64,000 nt of DNA from Glycocaulis alkaliphilus (GTDB lineage: Bacteria; Pseudomonadota; Alphaproteobacteria; Caulobacterales; Maricaulaceae): NCBI RefSeq assembly GCF_004000605.1, contig NZ_CP018911.1:1178001-1242000 (forward strand). The letters run 5' to 3'. Under the pieces are notes generated by a model. That model saw nothing but the letters and a program-made list of their open reading frames with translations. It searched no databases and was not told the DNA's origin. Positions 51,105-59,139 of this stretch are shown piece after piece (within the stretch, counting starts at the first letter, position 1; each line of letters starts with the position of its first letter). The position numbers and the translations under genes are program-made.

Positions 51105-51895
51105 TCAACCCGCCGTAACGATCCTGCCATCTGGCCCGGTTTCAAACCGGCCAAGCGTGTGAGCGCGAAACTGCTTGCCGTCAAAGCGGTGGGCGATAAC
51201 GTCGATTTCATCACCAGACAGGATGATTTCGCTGAATGAGGGCTGGCCCTCACGCAGCCGCGTGGACAGCGTCCCGGCTGTTAGCGACAGGTAAGAGCCG
51301 TGCGAATAGCTGTGCAGGTCGGCTGATGCGCCGTGTACATGACCTGACAGGACCAGGCGAACCGGGCTTGGCGCCACCATGGCGCTTGCCTTGATCCCGC
51401 GCGCGGTGCGCGTGTGCAAGGGCGCGGTGGCCGGAGGTTTGAACGGGTGATGGCACACCAGTATGCCCGGCTGCTCGCCAATCTCGTCGAGGGCAATACG
51501 CAACTGGGTGGGGCTGATCGAGCCTTCAGCCCAGTTGGAACGCGCCTGCCACCCCGCGCCGAATTCAGTCCGGCTGCCCGCCATGGGCCAATGTCGAGAG
51601 AAGCGCTGCGATCGGAGAAGTAGCGGGCAAACCGCGAAAATGGCTGCGACACGCGTGAGACCGCATTCAAGAGGGGCGTGTCATGATTGCCGGGCACGAC
51701 GAGCTGGGGCACATCGAACTGGTCCAGCCAGTTGCGTGCGGCCTCAAACTCGGAGCGCTTGCCGCGCTGGGTGAGGTCGCCGCAAATCATCAGGGCGGCT
51801 GGCGCACTGTCCGCAATAACCCCTGCAGCAGCATGCATGGCGCCGGGGTCCTCGGTGCCGAAGTGAAGGTCGGCCAGTTGAAATAAACGTATCAT
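51105..51895 (-). pseudogene. Calcineurin-like metallophosphoesterase, split by a one-base frameshift
   Basis: The N-terminal frame (start ATG 51895, MIRLFQLADLHFG) has the metal-site blocks ADLHFG, CGDLTQRGK and PGNHDT. The second frame has VCHHPFKPP and LSGHVHG, so all five conserved blocks survive across the two frames. Adding one G to the short run at 51552-51555 (C4 on the plus strand) joins them as NSARG-WQARSNW. The protein would hydrolyse phosphoester bonds; the substrate is unknown. Its start overlaps the stop of the lipid-kinase-like gene (ATGA). The break may be sequencing error rather than decay. Confidence 0.8.
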
Positions 51896-52785
51896 GCCTT
51901 GCGAGCTGTCAGCACCCTTGCCGCTTTTCTGATCAGCACAAAACGCGCGTTTCGCGGCAGGGTCACGGGTTCCCCGTCCAGTGTGGCTTCAATTCCCGTG
52001 GATTCAAGGGCCTCGACGTCCACCCGGGATGCGAAGTCGCGCTCGACCCCCCACGCATTCCGCCAGTCGGCCAGCAGGCCGGTAAGGCCGGTATAGGCAA
52101 GATCAAGCAACCCCTCGGGCGCCGTTGCAAGAACATCAAAGCCAGGCCGGCCGGGGTCCTCTGACAGGAATATTCCAAGGGCCTGCGCGTCATGCTGGTT
52201 GCCCGTGTCGGCGATGCAGCGCATGGGGGTGTCGAGGCCAAAGGCATTAGCCTCGCCAAACTCGGTGACGGCCTGGAAAATGTCGGCCTTGCGCAGCGCC
52301 TCGCGGGGGGCGGCAAGGCGCGTCAGCCCGCCCATCAGCGCACCAACATAGAAACGGTGCTCCAGCACTTCGCCAGCGGCAATATCCATCTCGACCGGAT
52401 TTTCCAGCACGGCCCGCAGGCATTCTGCGGGGTCCAGATCACCACCGTGAACGAGCTTGTGCAGCATGTTCATGGTGCCGCCGGGCAGAGGCAGTATGGG
52501 CGGATCATCCGGACCAAGCGTATTGAGCGCGCACGCTGCTGTGCCGTCCCCGCCCCAGACGATTATCGTGTCCGCTTCCTGTTCCAGAGCGCGCTGGCAC
52601 GCTGCTTCGCAATCATGATCAATGACTTCAAAGCGGGCCGATACGCCAAGGTCTGCCAGCAGCGCCTCCAGCATCTGGCGGCCGTCGGCAGGAACGCTTC
52701 CGCCATTGGGGTTCAGCACCACGGACGCGCGCGTGATCTGTCTGGCGTTTGCCGGCCGGTTGGCAGTCTCTGTGTTCGGGGTCAT
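51892..52785 (-). CDS. Diacylglycerol kinase-family protein (lipid kinase-like)
   Basis: 297 residues from ATG 52785 (MTPNTETAN), which lacks the upstream nonsense run. Key motif WGGDGTAACALNTL carries GGDGT, with LPLPGGTMNMLHKLVHGG after it and the C-terminal beta domain with ATLDGEPVTLPRNARFVLI. Family members phosphorylate diacylglycerol or sphingoid lipids with ATP. It is translationally coupled to the metallophosphoesterase that follows on the minus strand, so the pair may act on phospholipid or nucleotide substrates. Confidence 0.88.
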   Translation of the reverse strand: MTPNTETANRPANARQITRASVVLNPNGGSVPADGRQMLEALLADLGVSARFEVIDHDCEAACQRALEQEADTIIVWGGDGTAACALNTLGPDDPPILPLPGGTMNMLHKLVHGGDLDPAECLRAVLENPVEMDIAAGEVLEHRFYVGALMGGLTRLAAPREALRKADIFQAVTEFGEANAFGLDTPMRCIADTGNQHDAQALGIFLSEDPGRPGFDVLATAPEGLLDLAYTGLTGLLADWRNAWGVERDFASRVDVEALESTGIEATLDGEPVTLPRNARFVLIRKAARVLTARKA

Positions 52786-52883
52786 GCCGGTTCTTAACGC
52801 TGTGCGCCGGGTGGGGTTCCTCCTCATCTGTAAACCATTTTTCATTCAACGCCGTTATTTGATCTGCGTGAAGGGGGCAGGCG

Positions 52884-53981
52884 ATGACAACGGCAGAAGC
52901 AATCAGAGAGGTCAGGCAGGATGACCTTCCCGCCATTGTCCGGCTGGTGAACTCATGTGGTTTTCCGGCCCGCTCGGCAGAAGGGTGGCGCTGGGTACTG
53001 TTTGGCAATCCGCAGCAGGGCGAGATCCCGCCCGGCTGGGTTTTCGAGCGAGCAGGCGGCGTTTCCGGATTTCTCGGCAATTTCATCAACACCTACCGCC
53101 GTGGCGGCTCGAGTATCAGGATCGCCACGGGTCACACCGTGATTACCGATCAGGTCAGAGGGCGCCAGTCCGGCCTGAAGCTTATTCGTCACGGCATCGC
53201 TCAGCCCGGCGTCGATGCCTTTCTCACGCTGAACAACAACGCTCTTTCTGCGCCTTTGCTTCCGCGGGTCGGAGCATTGCCCTGGCTGGGGCCGTCAGGG
53301 CGCGAATGGGTAGAGTGGATATTGCGCCCCTCGCGCGCTGTACGCGCCCTGCTGCCGCCTGCCGGACCTGCTGAGCGCTTTGATTGCCACCCCGGCTTTG
53401 CCTTCAATGTTGAGGGAAGGCGAGGCGGCATCGTGTTCGTCTCGCTGGACGATGTGGGCGATGACGAACTCGCGGCGATCACGGCGGACGATGTTCTGGC
53501 CCGGCAGATTGATTCTGTATCGCTGCGCTATCGCCTGTCTGACCCGGACCGGCGCGGCGGCATGAGCTATGTCATAGCCAGGTCGGGCGGGCGGGCGTTG
53601 GCGCTGGCGGCCCTGCTGCTCACCAAACCGTCGCCAGAGCGGCTGGACCATGCCGAGATCGTCGACTGGGCGGGTTCTGGCAGTGAGGCCGGGATCAGGG
53701 CGCAACGAGCCTTGCTGTGCCATCTGGTCGAGATTGCCCGGCGGGCCGGAGCCTCGAAATTGCGCCTCCACTTTCCCTCAAGTGTTTCCGCCGCCGTTCT
53801 GCGCGCAGCGGGGCCTTATCTGCGGCGCTCGCACGGACATGATCCCTGTCATGGGCACATCCGCAACGGCGCGCTTGCCGGATGGCAGCCCGGCCCCGGC
53901 GATGCAGACTATTTCTTCGCGTACAGGATACCGCCCGCGCTGTTCGCAGCGGGGGAACAGTCAGATGACATCATGCGCTGA
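52884..53981 (+). CDS. GNAT-like acyltransferase, unknown specificity
   Basis: 365 residues, preceded by AGGGGG. The first half reads like a GNAT fold (IREVRQDDLPAIVRLVNSCGFP, GWVFERAGGVSGFLGNF, TDQVRGRQSGLKLIRHGI). The second half has a second similar block (AQRALLCHLVEIARRAGASKLRLHFP), so a duplicated or two-lobed acetyltransferase arrangement is possible. No partner gene indicates a substrate. It is divergent from the lipid-kinase-like gene. Confidence 0.6.
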   Translation: MTTAEAIREVRQDDLPAIVRLVNSCGFPARSAEGWRWVLFGNPQQGEIPPGWVFERAGGVSGFLGNFINTYRRGGSSIRIATGHTVITDQVRGRQSGLKLIRHGIAQPGVDAFLTLNNNALSAPLLPRVGALPWLGPSGREWVEWILRPSRAVRALLPPAGPAERFDCHPGFAFNVEGRRGGIVFVSLDDVGDDELAAITADDVLARQIDSVSLRYRLSDPDRRGGMSYVIARSGGRALALAALLLTKPSPERLDHAEIVDWAGSGSEAGIRAQRALLCHLVEIARRAGASKLRLHFPSSVSAAVLRAAGPYLRRSHGHDPCHGHIRNGALAGWQPGPGDADYFFAYRIPPALFAAGEQSDDIMR

Positions 53982-54003
53982 TCTGTGGGGAAACTCGCTG
54001 CGA

Positions 54004-54079
54004 TGGCTCCCCGGGCCGGGCTCGAACCAGCGACAGGCGGATTAACAGTCCGCTGCTCTACCAACTGAGCTACCGGGGA
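54004..54079 (-). tRNA. tRNA-Asn (GTT)
   Basis: On the minus strand a cloverleaf forms: acceptor TCCCCGG pairing with CCGGGGA, D arm GCTCAGTTGGTAGAGC, anticodon loop CTGTTAA with GTT, and T arm GCTGG-TTCGAGC-CCGGC. The CCA end is encoded at 54004-54006. Confidence 0.97.
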
Positions 54080-54182
54080 ACACTCTCGCAAGCGAGGTGG
54101 GGTCTTTAGCAATACGGATTGGGTCCCGCAAGGCGCTTTTGCCGTTAATTCCGCTAGAAGTTTCAGTCCCTGAAACCGGAAC

Positions 54183-54211
54183 AAAAAAAATCGGGAGCCG
54201 CTAGGCTCCCG
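54183..54211 (-). terminator. Rho-independent terminator on the minus strand
   Basis: CGGGAGCC-tag-cGGCTCCCG pairs on the minus strand and is followed by eight T. It stands about 100 bases before the tRNA-Asn gene, with no known minus-strand gene immediately upstream, so it implies an unlisted short transcript. Confidence 0.85.
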
Positions 54212-54290
54212 AAAAGGCATGGGTGGATGGTGGGGTGTCTTCAAGAAGAAGACGAGATCACATTAACGATTCGATGGTTAATATCTCGCT
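54183..54290 (-). ncRNA. Candidate small RNA or short leader upstream of tRNA-Asn
   Basis: A minus-strand unit of roughly 100 bases runs from a CtrA-like box (54274-54292) to the terminator at 54183-54211. It contains no start codon with a decent ORF. A region with GTCTTCTTCTTGAAGAC forms a small hairpin. The 337-base gap 54080-54416 holds this unit, while the plus strand only has the leader of the Mpo1-like gene. Evidence is circumstantial; no family is recognised. Confidence 0.3.
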
Positions 54291-54292
54291 AA
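54268..54292. promoter_or_regulatory. CtrA-box candidate with adjacent GANTC site
   Basis: On the minus strand TTAG-N7-TTAACCAT matches the CtrA full site (TTAA-N7-TTAA(C)) except for one base, at 54274-54292. A GATTC (CcrM methylation) site lies at 54268-54272, and an extended palindrome TTAAC...GTTAA surrounds it. It could control the plus-strand Mpo1-like gene or the minus-strand transcript. Confidence 0.4.
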
Positions 54293-54416
54293 CGCCATCG
54301 GCCGGACGATATAAATGACTCATCGCTCTGACCGGGAACTTAACGGGCGGCTCGCGGTTCGCGCTGTTCTGGGCTAGGCTCGTCATTCAATGCGACGTCA
54401 CACGGGAGACAGCGCC

Positions 54417-54803
54417 ATGAGCGACACGCACGACAACCCGGATATGGTCGATGGCCGCTATACGAGCTTTTCGGCCTTCTTTCCCTTTTACCTGCGCGAA
54501 CACGCCATTCCGGCCACGCGCTACTGGCACTTTGTCGGCACGGTGCTGGCTCCGGTTGTGCTGGTATGGGCGCTGGCCACACAAACCTGGTGGGCGCTGC
54601 TGCTGGTGCCGGTCACAGGATATTTCTTCGCCTGGGTCAGCCACGCCTTTATCGAGCGCAACAAGCCGGCGACATTCACCTATCCGCTCTGGTCGCTGAT
54701 TGGCGACTACAAGATGTTCTGGCTGTGGGTCTCGGGCCGTCTGGACGCCGAGCTGGAAAAGGCCGGTGTGACGGACCACCCGCATGCGCGTCAGGGCGCA
54801 TAG
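54417..54803 (+). CDS. Mpo1-like DUF962 membrane protein
   Basis: 128 residues from ATG 54417 with CGGGAGAC upstream. Family pattern: FSAFFPFYLREHAIPATRYWHFVGTVLAPV, TGYFFAWVSHAFIERNKPATFTYPLWSLIGDYKMFWLWVSG. Two to three membrane helices and conserved His residues (RYWHFVGT, SHAFIE) suggest the iron-dependent fatty-acid alpha-oxidation type described for yeast Mpo1; in bacteria the role is unproven. It lies alone between tRNA genes. Confidence 0.9.
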   Translation: MSDTHDNPDMVDGRYTSFSAFFPFYLREHAIPATRYWHFVGTVLAPVVLVWALATQTWWALLLVPVTGYFFAWVSHAFIERNKPATFTYPLWSLIGDYKMFWLWVSGRLDAELEKAGVTDHPHARQGA

Positions 54804-54829
54804 CCCCGTTCAGGGAGCAGGGGGGCAGT

Positions 54830-54903
54830 TGGAGGCGCCACCCGGAATCGAACCGGGGTACAAGGATTTGCAGTCCTCTGCGTCACCACTCCGCCATGGC
54901 GCC
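54830..54903 (-). tRNA. tRNA-Cys (GCA)
   Basis: Minus strand: acceptor GGCGCCA with TGGCGCC, anticodon loop ACTGCAAA reading GCA, T arm CCCGG-TTCGATT-CCGGG. The CCA end is encoded at 54830-54832. Confidence 0.97.
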
Positions 54904-55068
54904 TCTTGTGGTGGGCGTAGAGCTATAGCGAGGCGGCCCGCCGGCTGCAACGCGCTTTGCAGAAAGATGCGCACCCGTGGCGCATATGAGGCTCAGCGGC
55001 GGCGTTGCACATTGTTGGCGGGCCACGATATAAGCGCGCGTCTTTGATTTATAGCGGACGGTCATCCC

Positions 55069-55722
55069 ATGAGTGAGCTCGCCGAAGCCAGACGGCAAAT
55101 GGTTGCCTCCCAGATTCGCCCTGCCGACGTCACTGACCGGCGCTTGCAGGATGCGATGCTCGCCATTCCGCGTGAACGATTCCTGCCCCGTTCAATGGCC
55201 GGATCGGCTTATGCCGATATGGAGATCGATCTGGGCGAGGGGCGCCGCTTCATGCGGCCGCGAGATTTTGCCAAGCTGGTGCAGGCACTTGGCGTCAAGC
55301 CGGGCGAGCTGGTACTCGACCTGGCGTGCGCCCGTGGCTACTCCACGGCCATTCTGTCCCGGCTTTGCGAAACCGTCATCGGTATCGAGGCCAATGAGTC
55401 CTTTGCCTCCAAGGCTGAGGGGGCGCTCAGCGACATCGGCGCGGACAATGCTGTGATTGTGACTGCTGATATCAAAAAAGGTGCGCCGGAACAGGGGCCG
55501 TTCGACGTTATACTGGTGAACGGTGCTGTTGAGCTTGTGCCAGATGCCTGGTTGTCGCAGCTCGCAGAAAATGGCCGTCTGGGCGTGATCGTGAAAGAAA
55601 ACGGTGTCGGCCGGGCAAGAGTATATACGCGCAGGAACGGTGTGGTGGGCAGCCGTGTGGTCTTCGATTCGATGACCTCGCTCCTTCCCGGCTTCGAGCG
55701 CGAACCCGAGTTTTTGCTTTAA
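55069..55722 (+). CDS. pcm: Protein-L-isoaspartate O-methyltransferase-family protein
   Basis: 217 residues. The N-terminus RRQMVASQIRPADVTDRRLQDAMLAIPRERFLP is the family pattern. The SAM site is VLDLACARGYSTAILSRL and the second motif VIGIEANESFASKA. The usual Gly-rich GSGxG is altered to ACARG, as seen in the alphaproteobacterial group next to tolC. It may methylate isoaspartyl damage or another carboxyl; the altered motif leaves activity open. tolC follows after about 110 bases with an operator palindrome between. Confidence 0.85.
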   Translation: MSELAEARRQMVASQIRPADVTDRRLQDAMLAIPRERFLPRSMAGSAYADMEIDLGEGRRFMRPRDFAKLVQALGVKPGELVLDLACARGYSTAILSRLCETVIGIEANESFASKAEGALSDIGADNAVIVTADIKKGAPEQGPFDVILVNGAVELVPDAWLSQLAENGRLGVIVKENGVGRARVYTRRNGVVGSRVVFDSMTSLLPGFEREPEFLL

Positions 55723-55726
55723 AAAG

Positions 55727-55739
55727 TGAACACTGTTCA
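55727..55739. promoter_or_regulatory. Palindromic operator candidate TGAACACTGTTCA
   Basis: Perfect inverted repeat extended by GTG/CAC and flanked by A5 and T6, starting five bases after the pcm stop and about 95 bases before the tolC ATG. It differs by one central base from the site at 11331-11343. A repressor site for the exporter gene is the simplest reading. Confidence 0.55.
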
Positions 55740-55834
55740 CTTTTTTCTTGGTAATTTGCGTTTGGGGATGGAATTTCAGGGCATAGCGCCCATTTAGACG
55801 GGGCCGGGGTGGTCGTGAACCGTGAGAGGGACGC

Positions 55835-57187
55835 ATGAAATTTCCGATAAGCTTTATGCTGGCCGCCGGGCTGGGTCTGAGCGGTCTGGCAGCCGGTGCG
55901 AACGCCCAGACACTCAATGAAACTTTAGAAGCGGCTTACCGCACCAGCCCCGTGCTGGCTGCAGAGCGCGCCCGTTTGCGTCAGACAAGTGAAGGTGTGG
56001 TGCAGGCGCGCGCTGCGCGGCTGCCTACCCTGTCTGCCAGCGCCGGCATCTCCGACGGGGAGAGCTGGGGGCCGGGAAGCGGCTCGGGCGGAAGTGGCGG
56101 TGATGTGAACTATTCACTCAGTGCCAGCCAGAGCCTCTATTCCGGCGGAAGCATTGATGCCTCTGTCGATCAGGCCCTGAACCGTATCGAGGCCAGCCGC
56201 TGGAACGTGGTCAGCACTGAGCAGGATGTCATCCTGTCGGCGATCGCCGTTCACCTGGATGTCGTACGCGATACTGCCATTGTGGACATCCGCCGCAACA
56301 ATGTGGACGTACTCGCCGAGCAGCTGCGTGCCGCGCGTGACCGTTTCGAGGTGGGTGAAATCACCCGCACGGACGTTGCACAGGCCGAGGCGCGCGTATC
56401 AGGTGCCCAGGCGCAACTGTCTGCGGCGCAGGCCACGCTTGCCGCCTCAAGGGCCGGGTATGAACGGGTAACGGGGCTTACGCCTCTGGATGTCGAGCAG
56501 CCTGAAGGCCAGCCCGATGTGCCTGAAACGCTGGCCATCGCCGCTGATGTGGCTCTGGAAAGCAATCCGCTTTTGCTCTCGGCCCTGTTCAATGAGCAGG
56601 CAAGCCAGGCGGGTATCCGCCTTGCTCGGTCGGCCCTGCGCCCGGATGTGGCTCTGTCCGCTTCAGCGTCAGAATCGCGCGAGTCCGATTTCACGGGCCG
56701 TGGACGCGGATCCGTCACCGTTGGTGCGCGCGTCTCCATGCCCATCTTCACGGGCGGACTGAACGAATCGCGGGTCCGTCAGGCGGTCGCTGCGGCGGAT
56801 GAATCCCGCCTTCAGGTGCTCAATGTGCGGCGCTCGGTGGCTGAAGGCATATCCAATGCCTGGAACAGCTATCTGGCGGCAGAAGCGGTGATTATCTCCA
56901 GCCGTGAGGCGGTGCGCGCCAACGAGATTGCGTTCGAGGGTGTGCGCCAGGAGGCTTTTGTCGGCCTGCGCACCACGCTCGACGTGCTCAATGCCGAGCA
57001 GGAATTGCTCAATTCACGCCTTGAGCTGGTACGGGCAGAGCGGGATTATCAGGTTGCCGCCTACGCCCTGTTGCAGGCTATGGGGCGGCTGACCGCCGAG
57101 CAGGTGGGGCTTGAACCCTATGAAGAGGCCAATATTGGTGAAAACCGCCGGTTCTGGCCTAACTTCCCTTTAACGGGCGGCAATTAG
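55835..57187 (+). CDS. tolC: TolC-family outer-membrane channel protein
   Basis: 450 residues. Signal peptide (cleavage near GANAQTLNE) and the TolC repeat layout: QTLNETLEAAYRTSPVLAAERARLRQTSEGV, SLYSGGSIDASVDQ, ARDRFEVGEITRTDVAQAEARVSGAQAQL, and the second half with MPIFTGGLNESRVRQAVAAADESRL. It forms the outer-membrane exit duct of type I secretion or multidrug systems. In Caulobacter the gene at this place (rsaFa) serves S-layer export, but here no ABC or membrane-fusion partner is close. Confidence 0.94.
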   Translation: MKFPISFMLAAGLGLSGLAAGANAQTLNETLEAAYRTSPVLAAERARLRQTSEGVVQARAARLPTLSASAGISDGESWGPGSGSGGSGGDVNYSLSASQSLYSGGSIDASVDQALNRIEASRWNVVSTEQDVILSAIAVHLDVVRDTAIVDIRRNNVDVLAEQLRAARDRFEVGEITRTDVAQAEARVSGAQAQLSAAQATLAASRAGYERVTGLTPLDVEQPEGQPDVPETLAIAADVALESNPLLLSALFNEQASQAGIRLARSALRPDVALSASASESRESDFTGRGRGSVTVGARVSMPIFTGGLNESRVRQAVAAADESRLQVLNVRRSVAEGISNAWNSYLAAEAVIISSREAVRANEIAFEGVRQEAFVGLRTTLDVLNAEQELLNSRLELVRAERDYQVAAYALLQAMGRLTAEQVGLEPYEEANIGENRRFWPNFPLTGGN

Positions 57188-57194
57188 GGTCTGT

Positions 57195-57215
57195 TCCAGC
57201 ACATGCAGTGCTGGA
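57195..57215 (+). terminator. Hairpin between tolC and popZ
   Basis: TCCAGCAC-atgca-GTGCTGGA, eight base pairs, eight bases after the tolC stop. No T-run follows, so read-through to popZ is likely. Confidence 0.4.
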
Positions 57216-57290
57216 CATCCTGGCAAGGGCATTCCAAGCTTGGGCCAGCGTCAAGCTAACCCCCTCGTGACCATCCGAAGGACCTGTTTC

Positions 57291-57929
57291 ATGGCCCAGA
57301 GCAACGCAGAACAAGAACCGACCATGGAGGAAATCCTGGCCTCCATCCGGCGTATCATCAACGAGGATGATGAGCCGCAAGCCGAGGCTGCGCCTGCCGC
57401 TCCCCAGCCTGCTGCAGAACCGGAGCCGGAAGCTGAGCCGGCGTTCGAGGCTGCGCCCGAACCTGAGCCTGAGCCCGAGCCGCAGGCTGAAGTATCGGTC
57501 TTTGATGATGATGTTCTGGAACTCACCGACCGGGTCGAGGAAGAAACCGAAGGCACCTCGCCCATGGCGATTGCCGACGATCTGATGATTGTGGACCGCG
57601 AGGACGAATTTGCGTCAGCGCCGGAGCCTGAACCCGAACCTGAACCGGAGCCCGAGCCCGAACCTGTCATGGCCGAAGCACCCAAGCCCGCCCCTGCCGA
57701 CGATGATGACAGCCTGCTTGCCGAGCCGGCCGCCAGCGCGGCCGCCGGGGCGTTTGCGGCCCTGACCGAAAATCTGCGTGTCAGCAGTGACAATGGCCAG
57801 ACGCTGGAAGGTATTGTGCGCGAGCTGATGCGCCCGATGCTCAAGCAATGGCTTGACGAAAACCTGCCCTCCATCGTTGAGGCGAAGGTGCAAGAAGAGA
57901 TCGAGCGCGTGGCGCGCCGCCGCCGCTAG
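57291..57929 (+). CDS. popZ: Polar organizing protein PopZ (DUF2497)
   Basis: 212 residues from ATG 57291 with GAAGGA upstream. Conserved N-terminal helix PTMEEILASIRRIINEDD, a long acidic/Pro-rich middle with PEPEPE runs (residues about 25-140), and the C-terminal oligomerisation helices NLRVSSDNGQTLEGIVRELMRPMLKQWLDENLPSIVEAKVQEEI. PopZ makes a polymeric matrix at the cell pole and holds ParB/parS and regulators. Position after pcm-tolC is the order I recall from Caulobacter. valS, which I would expect next, is not in the window. Confidence 0.92.
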   Translation: MAQSNAEQEPTMEEILASIRRIINEDDEPQAEAAPAAPQPAAEPEPEAEPAFEAAPEPEPEPEPQAEVSVFDDDVLELTDRVEEETEGTSPMAIADDLMIVDREDEFASAPEPEPEPEPEPEPEPVMAEAPKPAPADDDDSLLAEPAASAAAGAFAALTENLRVSSDNGQTLEGIVRELMRPMLKQWLDENLPSIVEAKVQEEIERVARRRR

Positions 57930-57972
57930 TCTGCATTGGTTGATCCGCCCCCGATTGGGGCTGGCACCTGTC

Positions 57973-58000
57973 ACAGACGCCCCCTAAAAAGGGCGTCTGT
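57973..58000 (+). terminator. Terminator-like hairpin after popZ
   Basis: ACAGACGCCC and GGGCGTCTGT pair (ten base pairs, loop CCTAAAAA) and are followed by TTCGTTA, a weak T-tract. Lies 44 bases after the popZ stop. Confidence 0.65.
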
Positions 58001-58020
58001 TTCGTTACGGGGTAGGTGTT

Positions 58021-58986
58021 TTGCGTGATTTTGACACTGTCTGGGCTGAGCTGGAGCCTTGGCTTGCGGGGCTGGAAAGCCGGCGCGAGGCGGTGGTGCG
58101 CCGGCTGATTACCGGGCTGTCGATAGCCATTCCCGGCGGCATTGCGGTGGCACTGATCCTGCTGGCTGCCGGTGCGCCGGGCGGCTTGGCGATGTTAGGG
58201 GGCGTTGTTCCCGCAGGGGCCTTTGCGGCTTTCATGTCGTCGCCGTTCAACGCGCTTCACGCCGAGGTCAAGCACGGGCTCAATAACCGCCTCGCCGAAA
58301 CGTTTTCGCTGCGCTATGCGCCCAAGCCGAACAGCCCTGCGCACTTTGAGAGCTTCCGCAGCCATGGCCTGATCCCTCACTCGCACAAGCGCGAGTTTGA
58401 GGACCATTTCTCTGGCGAGGCGCATGGCGCTGGGTTCGAGCTCTACGAAGCCGAGCTGAAGCAGCGCCGGCGCAGCCGCAAGCGCACCTATTACGTCACC
58501 GTGTTTCGCGGCGTGCTGATCCGCATCGCCTTTCCGCGCACCATAGAGGGCGTCACCCTGATCACTCGCGATCAGGGCATATTCAATGCGCTGGACGGGC
58601 TGATGCGGTCAGCCAATGGCCGCAGGCTGGAGCGGATCGGCCTCGTGGATCCGAATTTCGAGCGTATTTTTCAGGTCTACGGCACCGATCAGGTCATGGC
58701 GCGCTATCTGATGACGCCAACCTTCATGGAACGGGTGCTGGCGCTGGAGACGGCGTTGAAGGGCAAGAATGTACGCGGCGTCTTTGACGAGGCGCTGGCT
58801 GACGGGTTCGGCAGAGGCGAGCTTCTGCTGGCCGCCGAGACGGGCAATCTTTTCGAGCCCGGCTCGCTGTTCAAACCCCTCAATGTCCGCAGCCGGGTCG
58901 AGACGCTCTATCGCGATTTCGAGCTGATCGAAGAGATTATCGCTCTGGTACTGGCGCCGGACGAAAAGCCCGAATGGATGGCCTGA
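58021..58986 (+). CDS. DUF3137 membrane protein
   Basis: 321 residues. TTG 58021 is the likely start, with GGGGTAGG upstream. Two N-terminal membrane spans (LITGLSIAIPGGIAVALILLAAG and LAMLGGVVPAGAFAAFM) are followed by a cytosolic beta-rich domain (YEAELKQRRRSRKRTYYVTVFRGVLIRIAFPRTIEGVTLI, FQVYGTDQVMARYLMTPTFMERVL). DUF3137 is widespread and uncharacterised; its C-terminal half resembles Galanin/LPS-associated PH-like domains only faintly. Confidence 0.82.
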   Translation: MRDFDTVWAELEPWLAGLESRREAVVRRLITGLSIAIPGGIAVALILLAAGAPGGLAMLGGVVPAGAFAAFMSSPFNALHAEVKHGLNNRLAETFSLRYAPKPNSPAHFESFRSHGLIPHSHKREFEDHFSGEAHGAGFELYEAELKQRRRSRKRTYYVTVFRGVLIRIAFPRTIEGVTLITRDQGIFNALDGLMRSANGRRLERIGLVDPNFERIFQVYGTDQVMARYLMTPTFMERVLALETALKGKNVRGVFDEALADGFGRGELLLAAETGNLFEPGSLFKPLNVRSRVETLYRDFELIEEIIALVLAPDEKPEWMA

Positions 58987-59049
58987 GCCCGGCCGCGCCT
59001 GTCTGTCAGCCCGCCTGCAAATCCCCATAAAAATCAGCTACACACGACA

Positions 59050-59126
59050 TTGTGTCAGGTGTAATTGACATCTCTGCGCGTTGATGTCAGCTTTGCCTTA
59101 CAAATAGGGTGCTAAACCTGACACAA
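59050..59126. promoter_or_regulatory. Array of TGTCA/TGACA inverted repeats upstream of the hydrolase cassette
   Basis: Arms TTGTGTCAGG (59050-59059) and CCTGACACAA (59117-59126) form a perfect ten-base inverted repeat about 57 bases apart. Between them TGACATC (59066-59072) and GATGTCA (59083-59089) form a second pair. A TTGACA element at 59065-59070 is inside. The array is just before the hydrolase start at 59140 and may bind the small XRE protein encoded two genes later. Confidence 0.5.
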
Positions 59127-59139
59127 AGGATGTTGGATT

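Noticed and set aside
53909-54244. Minus-strand ORF over tRNA-Asn and the terminator
   Set aside because: It reads through a tRNA and a terminator hairpin and has no protein-like features.
57455-57665. Tandem hexamer repeats as a possible minisatellite or CRISPR-like array
   Set aside because: They are in-frame Pro-Glu codons in popZ, with no spacers.
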